NCBI GenBank assembly: GCA_023397655.1
Contig: JAEWTW010000017.1
Location: 196,470-260,469, forward strand
DNA: 64,000 nucleotides
Direction of reading: 5' to 3'
From: Bacillota bacterium
Lineage (GTDB): Bacteria > Bacillota > Clostridia > Christensenellales > SZUA-584
Under the pieces are notes generated by a model. That model ran no database searches and had not been told where the DNA came from. It saw only the letters and a program-made list of their open reading frames with translations. Made by a program: the position numbers and the translations under genes. This document shows positions 43,545 to 52,392 of the stretch, piece after piece (positions within the stretch are counted from its first letter, which is position 1; each line of letters begins with the position of its first letter).

Positions 43545-43826
43545 TTAATCATTGCCTGTTTCAAATATCAGCTCGCCTTCGTAAACAAGGCCAAATTTAT
43601 CACGAGCCTGATTCTCTATATAATCTTTGGTGCCCATGTACTCAGATTTATGCTGCAGACGGGATAGATCGGTCTGCATCTGCTCGTACTGCAAAGTCAG
43701 CGCCTGCTGCTCCTGCTGAAGCTTGCCGATATTGGTCTGCTGCGAATAGATCGCAAACCCCGTATAGGCCAAAAAGCAGGCCAACAGCAAAAGCTTGAAC
43801 CTCAGTTTGATCGTTCTCTTTTTCAT
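43545..43826 (-). CDS. divIC: Septum formation initiator, DivIC/FtsB-like
   Basis: A 93-residue bitopic membrane protein: basic N-terminus, one membrane helix (about residues 10-27), a coiled coil (about 30-63) and the YIENQARDKFGLVYEGELIF segment conserved in DivIC/FtsB proteins. It acts in the divisome in complex with FtsL and DivIB/FtsQ. The ribosome binding site is GAGGGG. It follows yabQ by 154 bp, matching the yabP-yabQ-divIC order of Bacillus. Confidence 0.9.
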   Translation of the reverse strand: MKKRTIKLRFKLLLLACFLAYTGFAIYSQQTNIGKLQQEQQALTLQYEQMQTDLSRLQHKSEYMGTKDYIENQARDKFGLVYEGELIFETGND

Positions 43827-43980
43827 GACCCCTCACATTTTCCGCTTAAAACGCCAAGCGCTTCACGGACACAGCAGCTTATATATATTTACGCTGCATC
43901 TTGACCCACAAAAAAACAAAACCGTGAATAAATAATTTCGACATGCAGGGGTGCGTCTCCTGCAATTTGTCAGGTATTTT

Positions 43981-44319
43981 TCAATCTTTTTTTTCGTTCT
44001 TGCTTTTGTTCCAGCGCTGCCTGACCTTTTTAGCCAAAAAGTCAACGAACAGAGAAAGCCCTGCCATGTACAATGCAAAGCCCAGCGCGAACCCTACAAA
44101 CGTGAACAGGCGAAGCTCTCCCTCGTTTGCGAGATACATGACACCAAACATGATGAGCCCCAGCGTGACGATAAAAAGGACGTCAAGCAGCACGGTGAGC
44201 CAACGGCCTTTTTTGGCTGCCCGGCGGATAAAGCGGTAGATGTCATACACAACGCCCGCTGCCAGCCCGCCATAAAGCGTGATCATGAATATGTAGATTT
44301 GCGGCGCTGTCGTTTCCAT
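43981..44319 (-). CDS. yabQ: Spore cortex biosynthesis protein YabQ
   Basis: A 112-residue membrane protein with about three to four hydrophobic helices, GGLAAGVVYDIYRFIRRAA near the N-terminus and a basic C-terminus. The pattern matches YabQ, a mother-cell outer-forespore-membrane protein required for spore cortex in Bacillus, under SigE control. It lies 12 bp downstream of yabP. The ribosome binding site is AAGGAG. This pair is found only in spore formers, which supports the organism call. Confidence 0.87.
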   Translation of the reverse strand: METTAPQIYIFMITLYGGLAAGVVYDIYRFIRRAAKKGRWLTVLLDVLFIVTLGLIMFGVMYLANEGELRLFTFVGFALGFALYMAGLSLFVDFLAKKVRQRWNKSKNEKKD

Positions 44320-44331
44320 ATTCGGCGCTCC

Positions 44332-44631
44332 TTACTTGAACACCCTCGAGAATACGCCGCGTTTTGCGCGCTCTTCCTCATGGTCCGCATAATCGATACT
44401 CTGTATTTTGCCGTCCACCACCAGCTGACCATCCTCCAAGTTCAGCTTGCTGATGTGCAGGTCTTCGCCCGTGATGGTGATAAAGCCATGGTTGGTGAGC
44501 AGTATGACTTCATTCTCGTTGAAGCTGTCGACATCTTCTACAGCCGTGACCACCACCTTGGACCTCGAATCGATGACGATCTTATGCGGCGATTTGTTGA
44601 CCGGTCTCTCTATCGGTTCCTCAATATACAT
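44332..44631 (-). CDS. yabP: Sporulation protein YabP
   Basis: A 99-residue protein with the YabP/YqfC-type fold: NHGFITITGEDLHISKLNLEDGQLVVDGKI is the characteristic segment. In Bacillus it is made in the mother cell under SigE. The ribosome binding site is AAGGAG. It is first in the yabP-yabQ-divIC series. A sporulation promoter is expected upstream (44632-44805), but I see no clear match there. Confidence 0.88.
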   Translation of the reverse strand: MYIEEPIERPVNKSPHKIVIDSRSKVVVTAVEDVDSFNENEVILLTNHGFITITGEDLHISKLNLEDGQLVVDGKIQSIDYADHEEERAKRGVFSRVFK

Positions 44632-44805
44632 GACAAAAGCTCCTTTTTTCTAAAGTGCACAATAGAATATATGCACGGGCCAAGCCATGTATACTTGTTA
44701 CTGCAGAGCCGGACAAACATATCAACCAAACAGAATGAAATACATGTCCGGTCAGAACTCATTCTCCATTATGATATTTTAGTTATCGGAGTTATATAAG
44801 CGCTT

Positions 44806-45624
44806 TTATTTGATCAGCATGGTGGGTTTAAAGCGCTTGTCAGGCAAGGAATAAGGGCGGCCCTGACGCACATCGTGCAGCCGGCCGTCCAGCGTGATGG
44901 CAGAAGACGGACAGAACGCATAGCACCGCAGGCACTGCGCGCACCTGCCTCCAAAATGCGGGAGGTCCAGAAATTTAATGTTATCCACCGGGCACAGCTC
45001 CGCACACGCGCCGCAGTGCGTGCAGCGCGCTTCATCCACATCCATACGGTTTTTGCGGCTTTCCCGGCCCATAAGATAGGGCAGGCGCTGCAAAGCGCCC
45101 AGCCAAACGAGCCGCTTCCCTCTGAGCGAGGCTTGTCCGGCCATCAGCGCATCCACATACGCATCCACGCGTTTTTCACAGCCCGTAAGTATGCGCTGAA
45201 TCGCCTTTTCATTGGTCTGAGCCTTGTGGCCGTTTGAGATATAGAGATGGAACGGCATCAGGAAATGAGACGCACTGTCGATGGTGAGGCCTTTCTCGCT
45301 GAAGCGGCGGCGCGAGATGTAAGCGCCGTCCGCGGTAAAACCGGATGTCGTACAGAAAACATGGACATGCTTGCCCTTCTCCACGACATATAGATTGTCG
45401 ATGAATGTTTTAACCGGTGTTGGCAGATCGAATTCGTAGACGGGCCAGCCGAACAATACAAGATCGGCGGATCTGATCCACCAGTCCGCCTTTTTGCTGT
45501 CCACAGTGTCGGTGGACACGATATCCGCATTGATGCCGCGGGCGTCCAACAGTCTTTTAACCCTGTCGGCCACCCACCATGTGTTGCCCGTACCGCTGAA
45601 GAAGAATATAACGGCCCGGTACAT
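44806..45624 (-). CDS. EFR1-type flavodoxin/ferredoxin fusion protein
   Basis: A 272-residue redox protein. The first part is a flavodoxin-like domain with the FMN phosphate loop FFSGTGNTWW at residues 8-17 and FGWPVYEFDLPTP near 60. The C-terminal part has two 4Fe-4S clusters: CTHCGACAELCPVDN and CAQCLRCYAFCPSSA. Such EFR1-family ferrodoxins of anaerobes probably move electrons between flavin and Fe-S partners. Its ATG lies 1 bp past the prfB stop without a good ribosome binding site, so it is likely translated by coupling at the end of the secA-prfB operon. Partners unknown. Confidence 0.88.
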   Translation of the reverse strand: MYRAVIFFFSGTGNTWWVADRVKRLLDARGINADIVSTDTVDSKKADWWIRSADLVLFGWPVYEFDLPTPVKTFIDNLYVVEKGKHVHVFCTTSGFTADGAYISRRRFSEKGLTIDSASHFLMPFHLYISNGHKAQTNEKAIQRILTGCEKRVDAYVDALMAGQASLRGKRLVWLGALQRLPYLMGRESRKNRMDVDEARCTHCGACAELCPVDNIKFLDLPHFGGRCAQCLRCYAFCPSSAITLDGRLHDVRQGRPYSLPDKRFKPTMLIK

Positions 45625-45625
45625 G

Positions 45626-46726
45626 TCAGGACACCGCGAGGTAAGCGTTGATAAAAGCGTCTATTTCGCCGTCCATCACCGCTGTCACGTTGCCTGTCTC
45701 CTCCCCTGTCCTGTGGTCTTTCACCAGGCTGTAAGGGTGGAATACGTAGGAGCGTATCTGGCTGCCCCACTCGATCTTTTTCATCTCGCCCTTAATCTCC
45801 TGTATCTCCGCCATCTTCTCGCTCTCGCGCTTTTCAATCAGCTTGGATTTCAGCATGCGCATCGCTGTTTCACGGTTCTGTATCTGTGAGCGCTCGTTCT
45901 GGCACTGCACCACGATGCCGGTGGGCAGATGCGTGATGCGTATGGCGGACTCCGTCTTGTTGACGTGCTGTCCGCCCGCGCCGGAAGACCGGTATGTGTC
46001 CACACGCAGGTCGTCGCTGTCAATTTCAATGTCGGCGTCGTCGTCTTCCAGATCGGGCATTACGTCCAGCGATGCGAACGACGTGTGACGCCGGGCCGAC
46101 GAGTCGAAAGGCGATATGCGCACAAGCCGGTGAACGCCCTTCTCTGCCTTCAGATAGCCGTAGGCGTTGAGGCCTATCACCTCAAACGTGACGCTTTTTA
46201 CACCCGCCTCGTCGCCCGCGAGAAAGTCCAGCACCTTCACGGTGAACTTCTTGCGCTCGCACCAGCGTGTGTACATGCGGTACAGCATCTCCACCCAATC
46301 CTGCGCCTCGGTGCCGCCTGCGCCCGCGTGCAGCGACAGTATCGCGCCGTTGCTGTCGTATTCACCGCGCAGCAGTGCTTTCAGGCGCAGCTCGGACACG
46401 TCCTTCTTCAGTGCGACCAGCTCGGTAGCCAGCTCCTCTGCCATGTCCTCGTCGCCGCTTTCCTCCAGCAGCTCCACCAGCACCACGGCATCCTCCAGAC
46501 GCGAAGATATCCGGTTAAACTGCTCCAGCTTATCCTCAATCGGCTTAACCCTTTTATTGACCTTATGGGCTTCCTGTACGTTCTCCCAGAAGCCCGGCTC
46601 CTCCATCTGCGCCTGAAGCTGGGTCAGCTCGTTTTTCAGCGATTCCAACCCCAGCGCGCTCTGCGCCTCACCCAGCAGACCGCGTATCTCATTTATCTTC
46701 TGTTTGGCGTCGTCAATTTGCAGCAT
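45626..46726 (-). CDS. prfB: Peptide chain release factor 2, without programmed frameshift
   Basis: A 366-residue class 1 release factor that reads UGA and UAA stops. The catalytic GGQ is in SSGAGGQHVNKTESAIR near residue 245, and the stop-reading SPF motif is in RISPFDSSARRHTS. In many bacteria prfB has an in-frame UGA near codon 26 bypassed by a +1 shift. Here the region reads through as EIRGLLGEAQSALGL with no UGA, so the full protein is one frame. The Met at 46726 is chosen because AGGGGAA precedes it. It follows secA by 8 bp, the classic secA-prfB order. Confidence 0.95.
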   Translation of the reverse strand: MLQIDDAKQKINEIRGLLGEAQSALGLESLKNELTQLQAQMEEPGFWENVQEAHKVNKRVKPIEDKLEQFNRISSRLEDAVVLVELLEESGDEDMAEELATELVALKKDVSELRLKALLRGEYDSNGAILSLHAGAGGTEAQDWVEMLYRMYTRWCERKKFTVKVLDFLAGDEAGVKSVTFEVIGLNAYGYLKAEKGVHRLVRISPFDSSARRHTSFASLDVMPDLEDDDADIEIDSDDLRVDTYRSSGAGGQHVNKTESAIRITHLPTGIVVQCQNERSQIQNRETAMRMLKSKLIEKRESEKMAEIQEIKGEMKKIEWGSQIRSYVFHPYSLVKDHRTGEETGNVTAVMDGEIDAFINAYLAVS

Positions 46727-46734
46727 ATGTTCCC

Positions 46735-49407
46735 CTACTGCTCCCGTCCGCAGCAATTCTTAAATTTTTTACCGCTGCCGCACGGGCACGGCGCGTTTCT
46801 GCCCAGTTTGTTGCCGCTGGAATCCACCACTTTCTTCGGCGGCTCCACCACGCGCGGCGCTTCACGCTGCATCGGCTTGGTGGTCAGCTTGACGTGATAG
46901 AGCATCGTGATGGTATCTTCCTGAATCTCGCGGATCATCTCATCGAACATGTCGAAGCCTTCCCGGCGGTACTCGATGATCGGGTCGCGCTGGCCGTATG
47001 CCCGAAGGCCGATGCCCTGACGCAGTTGATCCATCGCGTCGATATGCGCCATCCACTTCTGATCCACAGCGCGCAGCAAAAGGATGCGCTCGATTTCCCG
47101 CATGCTTTGCCCGCCCTGCTCGATCTCTTGCTCCTTGAGCGTGTAGAAGCTCTTCGCCGTTTCGATGATGCGTTCTTTGGCGCTGCTGTGCTCAAGCGAT
47201 TCGATTTCCTCCGGCTTGAACAGCGGCATCCCCTTGGGCAGGAATATCTTGTTGAAGTACTCCGTCATTCCTGTAATGTCCCATTCCTCGGGGTAAGTAT
47301 TCTCCGGGCAATATACCGTGAATATGCTGTCGATCAACGTTTCCAGCATATCCATGATGTTCTCGTAAACATCCTCGCCCATCAGCACGCGGCGGCGCTG
47401 CGAGTAGATCAGTTCACGCTGCTTGTTCATCACGTCGTCGAACTGCAGCACGTTCTTTCTGATCTCGTAGTTCCGGTATTCGATGCGCTTTTGCGCCGAT
47501 TCGATCTGCTTGGTCAAAAGGCCGAACGTCAGCGGAATGTCGTCGTCCTTGCTGACAGAGGTCATGATGCCTTGAACACGTTCACCGCCGAACAGGCGCA
47601 TCAGGTCGTCCTCCAGCGATATGAAAAACACCGATGAGCCGGGGTCACCCTGACGGCCGCTGCGGCCACGCAGCTGGTTGTCGATGCGTCGGGACTCGTG
47701 GCGCTCGGTGCCTACGATGTGCAGGCCGCCCAGCGCTACCACCTCATCGTGCTCAGGCTGCATCTCTCTCTTATGCTTGGCCAGCAGGTCGGAATAGCGT
47801 TTGCGGGCCTTAATGATATCCTCGTCGTCCGTGGGCGCGTGGCCCACCGCCGCCTCAATCAGCTCCTCGGTGAATTCCTCGGTGCGCATGTCGGCGCGCG
47901 CCGCAAAATCCGGGTTGCCGCCGAGTATAATATCAGTACCGCGGCCTGCCATGTTGGTCGCGATGGTGACGGCGTTCTTCTTGCCCGCCTGCGCGACGAT
48001 CAGTGCTTCCTTCTCATGGTTCTTTGCGTTCAGCACGTTGTGCTTTACACCGGTGCGCAGCAGCATGCCGGACAGCCGCTCGGATTTCTCCACCGACACG
48101 GTGCCCACCAGCACTGGACGGCCCGTGGCGTGCACGCGTTTGATCTCCTCCACCACCGCGCGGAATTTGCCCGGCTCGGTGGCGTATATCACGTCGTTCA
48201 TATCTTCGCGCACCATCGGCCTGTTCGTGGGTATCTGCACCACGTCCAGCGTGTAGATGCCTTGGAACTCGTCCTCTTCCGTCTTGGCCGTACCCGTCAT
48301 GCCGGACAGCTTGGCGTACATGCGGAAGTAATTCTGGAATGTGATGGTTGCTAAAGTGCGGGACTCGCGCTCCACCTTCACGTTTTCCTTGGCTTCAATG
48401 GCCTGATGCAAACCTTCCGAATAGCGGCGGCCCATCATCAGACGGCCCGTGAACTCGTCCACGATGATGACCTGGTCATCCTTGACGACGTAGTCGATGT
48501 CTCGCTTCATCAGGTTGTTGGCCTTGAGTGCCTGATTGATGTGGTGGTTGAGCTCAGTGTTCTCCACGTCCGAGAGGTTCTCCACACCGAACGCCTTTTC
48601 CGACTTGGCGATGCCGTCCTCCGTCAGGTTGATGGCTTTGAGCTTCTCGTCTATCGTAAAGTCTTCCTCAACTTTGAGCGTCTTCACAAAACGGTCCACC
48701 GTCGCGTACATGTCGGTGCTCTTATCGCCCATGCCGGAGATGATCAGCGGCGTGCGCGCCTCGTCGATCAGTATGCTATCCACCTCGTCCACCACGGCAA
48801 AGCTGAGGTCCCGCTGCACCATGCGCTCCTTACGGATCACCATGTTGTCGCGCAGGTAGTCAAAGCCGAATTCGTTGTTGGTACCGTAAACGATGTCGCA
48901 GGCGTAATTGGCACGCCGCTCCTCCGCCGGTATCGCGTGTATGATGAGGCCCACGGAATAACCGAGAAATGTGTAAAGCTTTCCCATCCACTCCGAGTCT
49001 CTCTTGGCCAGATAGTCGTTGACGGTGACGACGTGCACGCCCTTACCGGTGAGCGCGTTGAGACACACCGCCAGCGTGGCGACCAGCGTTTTACCTTCGC
49101 CCGTCTTCATCTCGGCGATGCGCCCCTGATGGAGTACGATGCCGCCGATGATCTGTACATAGAAGTGCCGCATACCGAGCACACGGTCCGAAGCTTCCCG
49201 CACCTGCGCAAACACCTCGGGCAGCAGGTCGTCCAGCGTTTCACCGTCCGCGTACCGCTTGCGGAATTCCGCGGTCTTGGCCTGCAGTTCGGAATCGCTC
49301 AAAGCTTTGTATTCGTCTTCCAGCTTGACGACGGTATCCGCAATCTTGCGTATCTTCTTGACTTTGCCTTCATTGCTCCCGCCAATCACATTTCTGATCA
49401 GTCCCAT
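46735..49407 (-). CDS. secA: Preprotein translocase ATPase SecA
   Basis: An 890-residue motor protein driving secretion through SecYEG. Walker A is MKTGEGKTLVATL near residue 100, the DEAD-like motif is VDEVDSILIDEARTPL near 208, and AGRGTDIILGGNPDFA occurs near 495. The C-terminus RNAPCPCGSGKKFKNCCGREQ is the zinc-binding SEC-C motif for SecB or ribosome contact. The start MGLIRNVIGGS lies in a normal context. A good minus-strand promoter lies 160-190 bp upstream. It is cotranscribed with prfB and the EFR1 gene. It would export the giant protein and the two lipoproteins of this window. Confidence 0.98.
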   Translation of the reverse strand: MGLIRNVIGGSNEGKVKKIRKIADTVVKLEDEYKALSDSELQAKTAEFRKRYADGETLDDLLPEVFAQVREASDRVLGMRHFYVQIIGGIVLHQGRIAEMKTGEGKTLVATLAVCLNALTGKGVHVVTVNDYLAKRDSEWMGKLYTFLGYSVGLIIHAIPAEERRANYACDIVYGTNNEFGFDYLRDNMVIRKERMVQRDLSFAVVDEVDSILIDEARTPLIISGMGDKSTDMYATVDRFVKTLKVEEDFTIDEKLKAINLTEDGIAKSEKAFGVENLSDVENTELNHHINQALKANNLMKRDIDYVVKDDQVIIVDEFTGRLMMGRRYSEGLHQAIEAKENVKVERESRTLATITFQNYFRMYAKLSGMTGTAKTEEDEFQGIYTLDVVQIPTNRPMVREDMNDVIYATEPGKFRAVVEEIKRVHATGRPVLVGTVSVEKSERLSGMLLRTGVKHNVLNAKNHEKEALIVAQAGKKNAVTIATNMAGRGTDIILGGNPDFAARADMRTEEFTEELIEAAVGHAPTDDEDIIKARKRYSDLLAKHKREMQPEHDEVVALGGLHIVGTERHESRRIDNQLRGRSGRQGDPGSSVFFISLEDDLMRLFGGERVQGIMTSVSKDDDIPLTFGLLTKQIESAQKRIEYRNYEIRKNVLQFDDVMNKQRELIYSQRRRVLMGEDVYENIMDMLETLIDSIFTVYCPENTYPEEWDITGMTEYFNKIFLPKGMPLFKPEEIESLEHSSAKERIIETAKSFYTLKEQEIEQGGQSMREIERILLLRAVDQKWMAHIDAMDQLRQGIGLRAYGQRDPIIEYRREGFDMFDEMIREIQEDTITMLYHVKLTTKPMQREAPRVVEPPKKVVDSSGNKLGRNAPCPCGSGKKFKNCCGREQ

Positions 49408-49569
49408 TCAAGTTCCCCTATCCTGGAAGGCTTCCGCCGTTCCATAAGCTTCATTTTACCATCCGTCCCGCCTCAAGGCAACAACCTTCAAGACCTTAAC
49501 TTTCGATTACTTCGGTATCTTCTGAATTGACGCAACCACCTTTTCGAACAGCCTCTAGCCATCCAGTTT

Positions 49570-49597
49570 ATTATATAGTTCCTTTATTTGACGTCAA
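49570..49597 (-). promoter_or_regulatory. Promoter of secA
   Basis: On the minus strand TTGACG (49592-49597), 16-bp spacer, consensus TATAAT (49570-49575). Confidence 0.65.
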
Positions 49598-49695
49598 CAT
49601 GCACTGACAAATTATTGTATCATAAGCTGTCCGCCGTTGTCGTGAACATACCGTGAATTTTGTCGGAAAACACAGCCAAGTGCCTTTTAAGCGCG

Positions 49696-49725
49696 TTGAC
49701 TTCAAAAGGTTTTATATGTTATCCT
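49696..49725 (+). promoter_or_regulatory. Promoter of the 2-oxoacid oxidoreductase operon
   Basis: TTGACT (49696-49701), 18-bp spacer, TATCCT (49720-49725) with a TG one base before the -10 (extended -10). Confidence 0.55.
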
Positions 49726-49766
49726 TTAATCTGCATTCTTTAATATGATATGAGAGGAAACATATT

Positions 49767-49973
49767 GTGGCAAAGGTAACGATCAATCAAGATGCCTGCA
49801 AGGGCTGCGGTCTTTGTGTGACGGTATGCCCCAAGAAAATCATGGTGCTGTCCAAAACGGTGATCAACGCCAAGGGTTATAATCCGACAGAGGTGACGGA
49901 TATGTCATTGTGCAGCGGCTGCGCGAGCTGTGCCAAGATGTGCCCCGACTTCGTTCTGACCGTGGAAAAATAA
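49767..49973 (+). CDS. 2-oxoacid:ferredoxin oxidoreductase delta subunit (2x4Fe-4S)
   Basis: A 68-residue ferredoxin-like subunit with two 4Fe-4S motifs: CKGCGLCVTVCP and CSGCASCAKMCP. It carries electrons from the thiamine-diphosphate site of the complex to external ferredoxin. The start is GTG with a GAGAGGAAA ribosome binding site. It is first in an operon with the alpha, beta and gamma subunits in the order seen for Vor and Kor complexes of anaerobes. Confidence 0.92.
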   Translation: MAKVTINQDACKGCGLCVTVCPKKIMVLSKTVINAKGYNPTEVTDMSLCSGCASCAKMCPDFVLTVEK

Positions 49974-50012
49974 TCAGCTTTCAGCTGTAAATTCTATTTT
50001 AAGGTGGAAATC

Positions 50013-51074
50013 ATGGCAAAAGTTTTGATGAAAGGCAATGAGGCGATCGCGGAAGCGGCCATACAGGCTGGATGCCGTTATTTTTTTGGCTACCCGATAA
50101 CGCCTCAGAACCAGATACCCGAATACATGGCTCGGCGCATGCCGGAGGTCGATGGTACGTTCCTACAGGCTGAATCCGAAGTCGCTGCGATCAACATGGT
50201 ATACGGCGCGGCGGGCGCGGGTGCGCGCGTCATGACATCCTCGTCTTCTCCGGGCATCAGCTTGAAGCAGGAAGGCATCAGCTATATCGCATGTGCAGAG
50301 CTGCCCTGCGTCATCGTCAACATCGTGCGCAGCGGGCCCGGACTCGGCGGCATACTCCCCTCTCAGGGCGACTATTTCCAGGCAGTCAAGGGCGGCGGTC
50401 ACGGCGACTACCGCATCATCGTACTGGCTCCCAACTCGGTGCAGGAAGCGGCGGACTGTGTGATGGATGCATTTGATCTGGCAGATTTGTACCGTATCCC
50501 CGTCATGGTGATGGGCGACGGCATGATCGGCCAGATGATGGAGCCTGTTGAATTCAAAGAGCCAGCCAAGCGCGACCTGCCTCCCAAGACATGGGCGGCT
50601 ACCGGTTACGACGGTTCCCGTCCGCGCGCCGTCATCAACTCGCTGTATATCGAAGCGGAAGAGATGAACGTCGTCAGCGCGCGGCTGCAAAGCGTATATG
50701 ACAAAATAGCTGAGAACGAAACCCGTTTTGATACATTTATGATGGACGATGCGGAGATCGGCATTGTGGCCTATGGCACCACCGCGCGCATCGTGCGCAA
50801 CGCCATACTCAAGGCGCGCAATGAACTTGGCATCAAGGCGGGGTTAATTCGTCCCATCACGCTATGGCCTTTCCCCTCACAGCCCATTGCGGACGCTGCG
50901 GAAAAGTGCAAGGCGTTCCTCGCGGTGGAGATGAGCACCGGACAGATGGTGGAGGACGTACGGCTCGCCGTGAACGGCAAATGCCCGGTGGGCTTTGTGG
51001 GCACCACCGGCGGCATTATTCCCACGCCGAACCAGATCGTCGAAAAGCTTAAAGCAATCAAGGAGGCGATGTAA
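50013..51074 (+). CDS. vorB: 2-oxoacid:ferredoxin oxidoreductase alpha subunit (VorB/KorA)
   Basis: A 353-residue subunit of an enzyme that oxidatively decarboxylates a branched or dicarboxylic 2-oxoacid to acyl-CoA while reducing ferredoxin; the reaction can also run in reverse. It starts with KVLMKGNEAIAEAAIQAGC, has YPITPQNQIPEYMA near residue 30 and the TSSSSPGISLKQEGISY segment near 75, typical of VorB. The start at 50013 follows AAGGTGG. Specificity for 2-oxoisovalerate or 2-oxoglutarate cannot be separated by sequence reading alone. A link to branched-chain amino-acid metabolism is possible given the ilv genes 4 kb away. Confidence 0.87.
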   Translation: MAKVLMKGNEAIAEAAIQAGCRYFFGYPITPQNQIPEYMARRMPEVDGTFLQAESEVAAINMVYGAAGAGARVMTSSSSPGISLKQEGISYIACAELPCVIVNIVRSGPGLGGILPSQGDYFQAVKGGGHGDYRIIVLAPNSVQEAADCVMDAFDLADLYRIPVMVMGDGMIGQMMEPVEFKEPAKRDLPPKTWAATGYDGSRPRAVINSLYIEAEEMNVVSARLQSVYDKIAENETRFDTFMMDDAEIGIVAYGTTARIVRNAILKARNELGIKAGLIRPITLWPFPSQPIADAAEKCKAFLAVEMSTGQMVEDVRLAVNGKCPVGFVGTTGGIIPTPNQIVEKLKAIKEAM

Positions 51075-51075
51075 C

Positions 51076-51813
51076 ATGGCCGTCGTATTCAAGAAAACTC
51101 CAGTGATACGGGACGTCCCGTTCCATTACTGCCCCGGCTGCACGCACGGCATCGTTCACCGTCTGGTTGCCGAATGCATCGAAGAGATGGGTCTGAAGGA
51201 CCATGCTGTCGGCGTGGCCCCCGTGGGCTGCGCGGTGTTCGCTTACAAGTATTTTGATATCGATATGTATGAGGCAGCGCACGGACGCGCCCCGGCGGTG
51301 GCCACCGGCGCGAAGCGCGTGCATCCCGAAAACCTCGTGTTCACTTATCAGGGCGACGGCGACCTTGCATCGATCGGCGCTGCGGAGATTGTGCACGCAG
51401 CCGCGAGAGGCGAAAAGATAACCACGATATTTGTCAACAATGCGATATACGGCATGACGGGCGGCCAGATGGCCCCTACCACGCTGGTGAGTCAGAAGAC
51501 GACCACTTCTCCCTACGGGCGCAATTCGGACCACTGCGGCTTCCCGGTGCGCGTGGCCGAAATGCTCTCCACATTGGAGGGCGCGGCTTATGTGGAGCGC
51601 GTGTCGCTGCACGACGTGCCCAACATCAACAAAGCAAAGAAAGCCATCCGCAAAGCGTTTGAAACGCAGATGGCGGGCAAGGGCTTTTCGCTCGTCGAGC
51701 TGTTGTCCACCTGCCCCACCAACTGGGGGCTCTCCCCCGTTGAGGCGCTGGAATGGCTTAAAACCAACATGATCCCCTATTATCCGCTGGGCGTATACAA
51801 GGAGGTCAAGTGA
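51076..51813 (+). CDS. 2-oxoacid:ferredoxin oxidoreductase beta subunit (TPP-binding)
   Basis: A 245-residue thiamine-diphosphate subunit. It has HYCPGCTHGIVHRL near residue 19, the diphosphate/Mg motif GDGDLASIGAAEIVHAA followed by FVNNAIYGMTGGQMAPTT near 120, as in Vor and Kor beta subunits. The ATG follows GGAGG and lies 1 bp past the alpha stop. It forms the catalytic core with alpha. Confidence 0.92.
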   Translation: MAVVFKKTPVIRDVPFHYCPGCTHGIVHRLVAECIEEMGLKDHAVGVAPVGCAVFAYKYFDIDMYEAAHGRAPAVATGAKRVHPENLVFTYQGDGDLASIGAAEIVHAAARGEKITTIFVNNAIYGMTGGQMAPTTLVSQKTTTSPYGRNSDHCGFPVRVAEMLSTLEGAAYVERVSLHDVPNINKAKKAIRKAFETQMAGKGFSLVELLSTCPTNWGLSPVEALEWLKTNMIPYYPLGVYKEVK

Positions 51814-51814
51814 T

Positions 51815-52348
51815 ATGACAAGCGAAATTATTTGCGCGGGCTTTGGCGGCCAGGGTGTGCTGCTGATGGGACAGATCGTGGCCTATGCGGGCATGGTGGA
51901 AGACAAGAACGTATCGTGGATGCCGTCTTACGGCCCTGAGATGCGCGGCGGCACCGCCAATTGCTGCGTGATCGTGTCGGATGAGCCGGTGGGTTCCCCC
52001 GTCGTTACCGAGGCGGATGCCGTCATCGTGATGAACAAACCTTCGCTGGACAAATACGAATCTTTCTTGAAGCCGGGCGGCCGCCTGTTCATCAACTCGT
52101 CGCTGATCGATAAGAAAGCCACGCGGGACGATGTGACGGTCCATTACGTTCCCGTCAACGATATCGCCGCGGAGCTGGGCAACCCCCGCGTCGCCAACAT
52201 CGTAATGCTGGGCGCGTATATCGCCTCCTCCGGCGCTGTCAACAAGGAGAGCGTGATCAAGGCTGTGGAATACGTACTGGGCAAGGGCAAGGCGCACCTC
52301 ATTCCCATCAACGAAAAAGCCTTCGATGAAGGCGCAAAGCACGTTTAA
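51815..52348 (+). CDS. 2-oxoacid:ferredoxin oxidoreductase gamma subunit
   Basis: A 177-residue subunit of the pyruvate/ketoacid ferredoxin oxidoreductase gamma family: ICAGFGGQGVLLMGQIVAYAGM at the start, WMPSYGPEMRGGTANCCVIVSDEPVGSP near residue 35, and later NIVMLGAYI. It lies 1 bp past the beta stop and closes the operon, followed by a terminator. It joins alpha and beta and helps bind coenzyme A. Confidence 0.92.
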   Translation: MTSEIICAGFGGQGVLLMGQIVAYAGMVEDKNVSWMPSYGPEMRGGTANCCVIVSDEPVGSPVVTEADAVIVMNKPSLDKYESFLKPGGRLFINSSLIDKKATRDDVTVHYVPVNDIAAELGNPRVANIVMLGAYIASSGAVNKESVIKAVEYVLGKGKAHLIPINEKAFDEGAKHV

Positions 52349-52357
52349 AGCAAGTTA

Positions 52358-52387
52358 AAAGGCTTCACATCGAAGCCTTTTTTATTT
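52358..52387. terminator. Terminator after the gamma subunit gene
   Basis: AAAGGCTTC / GAAGCCTTT stem with a small loop, followed on the plus strand by TTTATTTT. It may also serve the converging DUF2087 gene. Confidence 0.85.
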
Positions 52388-52392
52388 TGCAC

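Larger units (their letters stand above)
49408..49766. other. 359-bp divergent intergenic region between secA and the oxidoreductase operon
   Basis: No gene is seen. It holds one promoter in each direction (49570-49597 minus, 49696-49725 plus), leaving a secA leader of about 155 nt in which no riboswitch was recognised. Confidence 0.6.
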
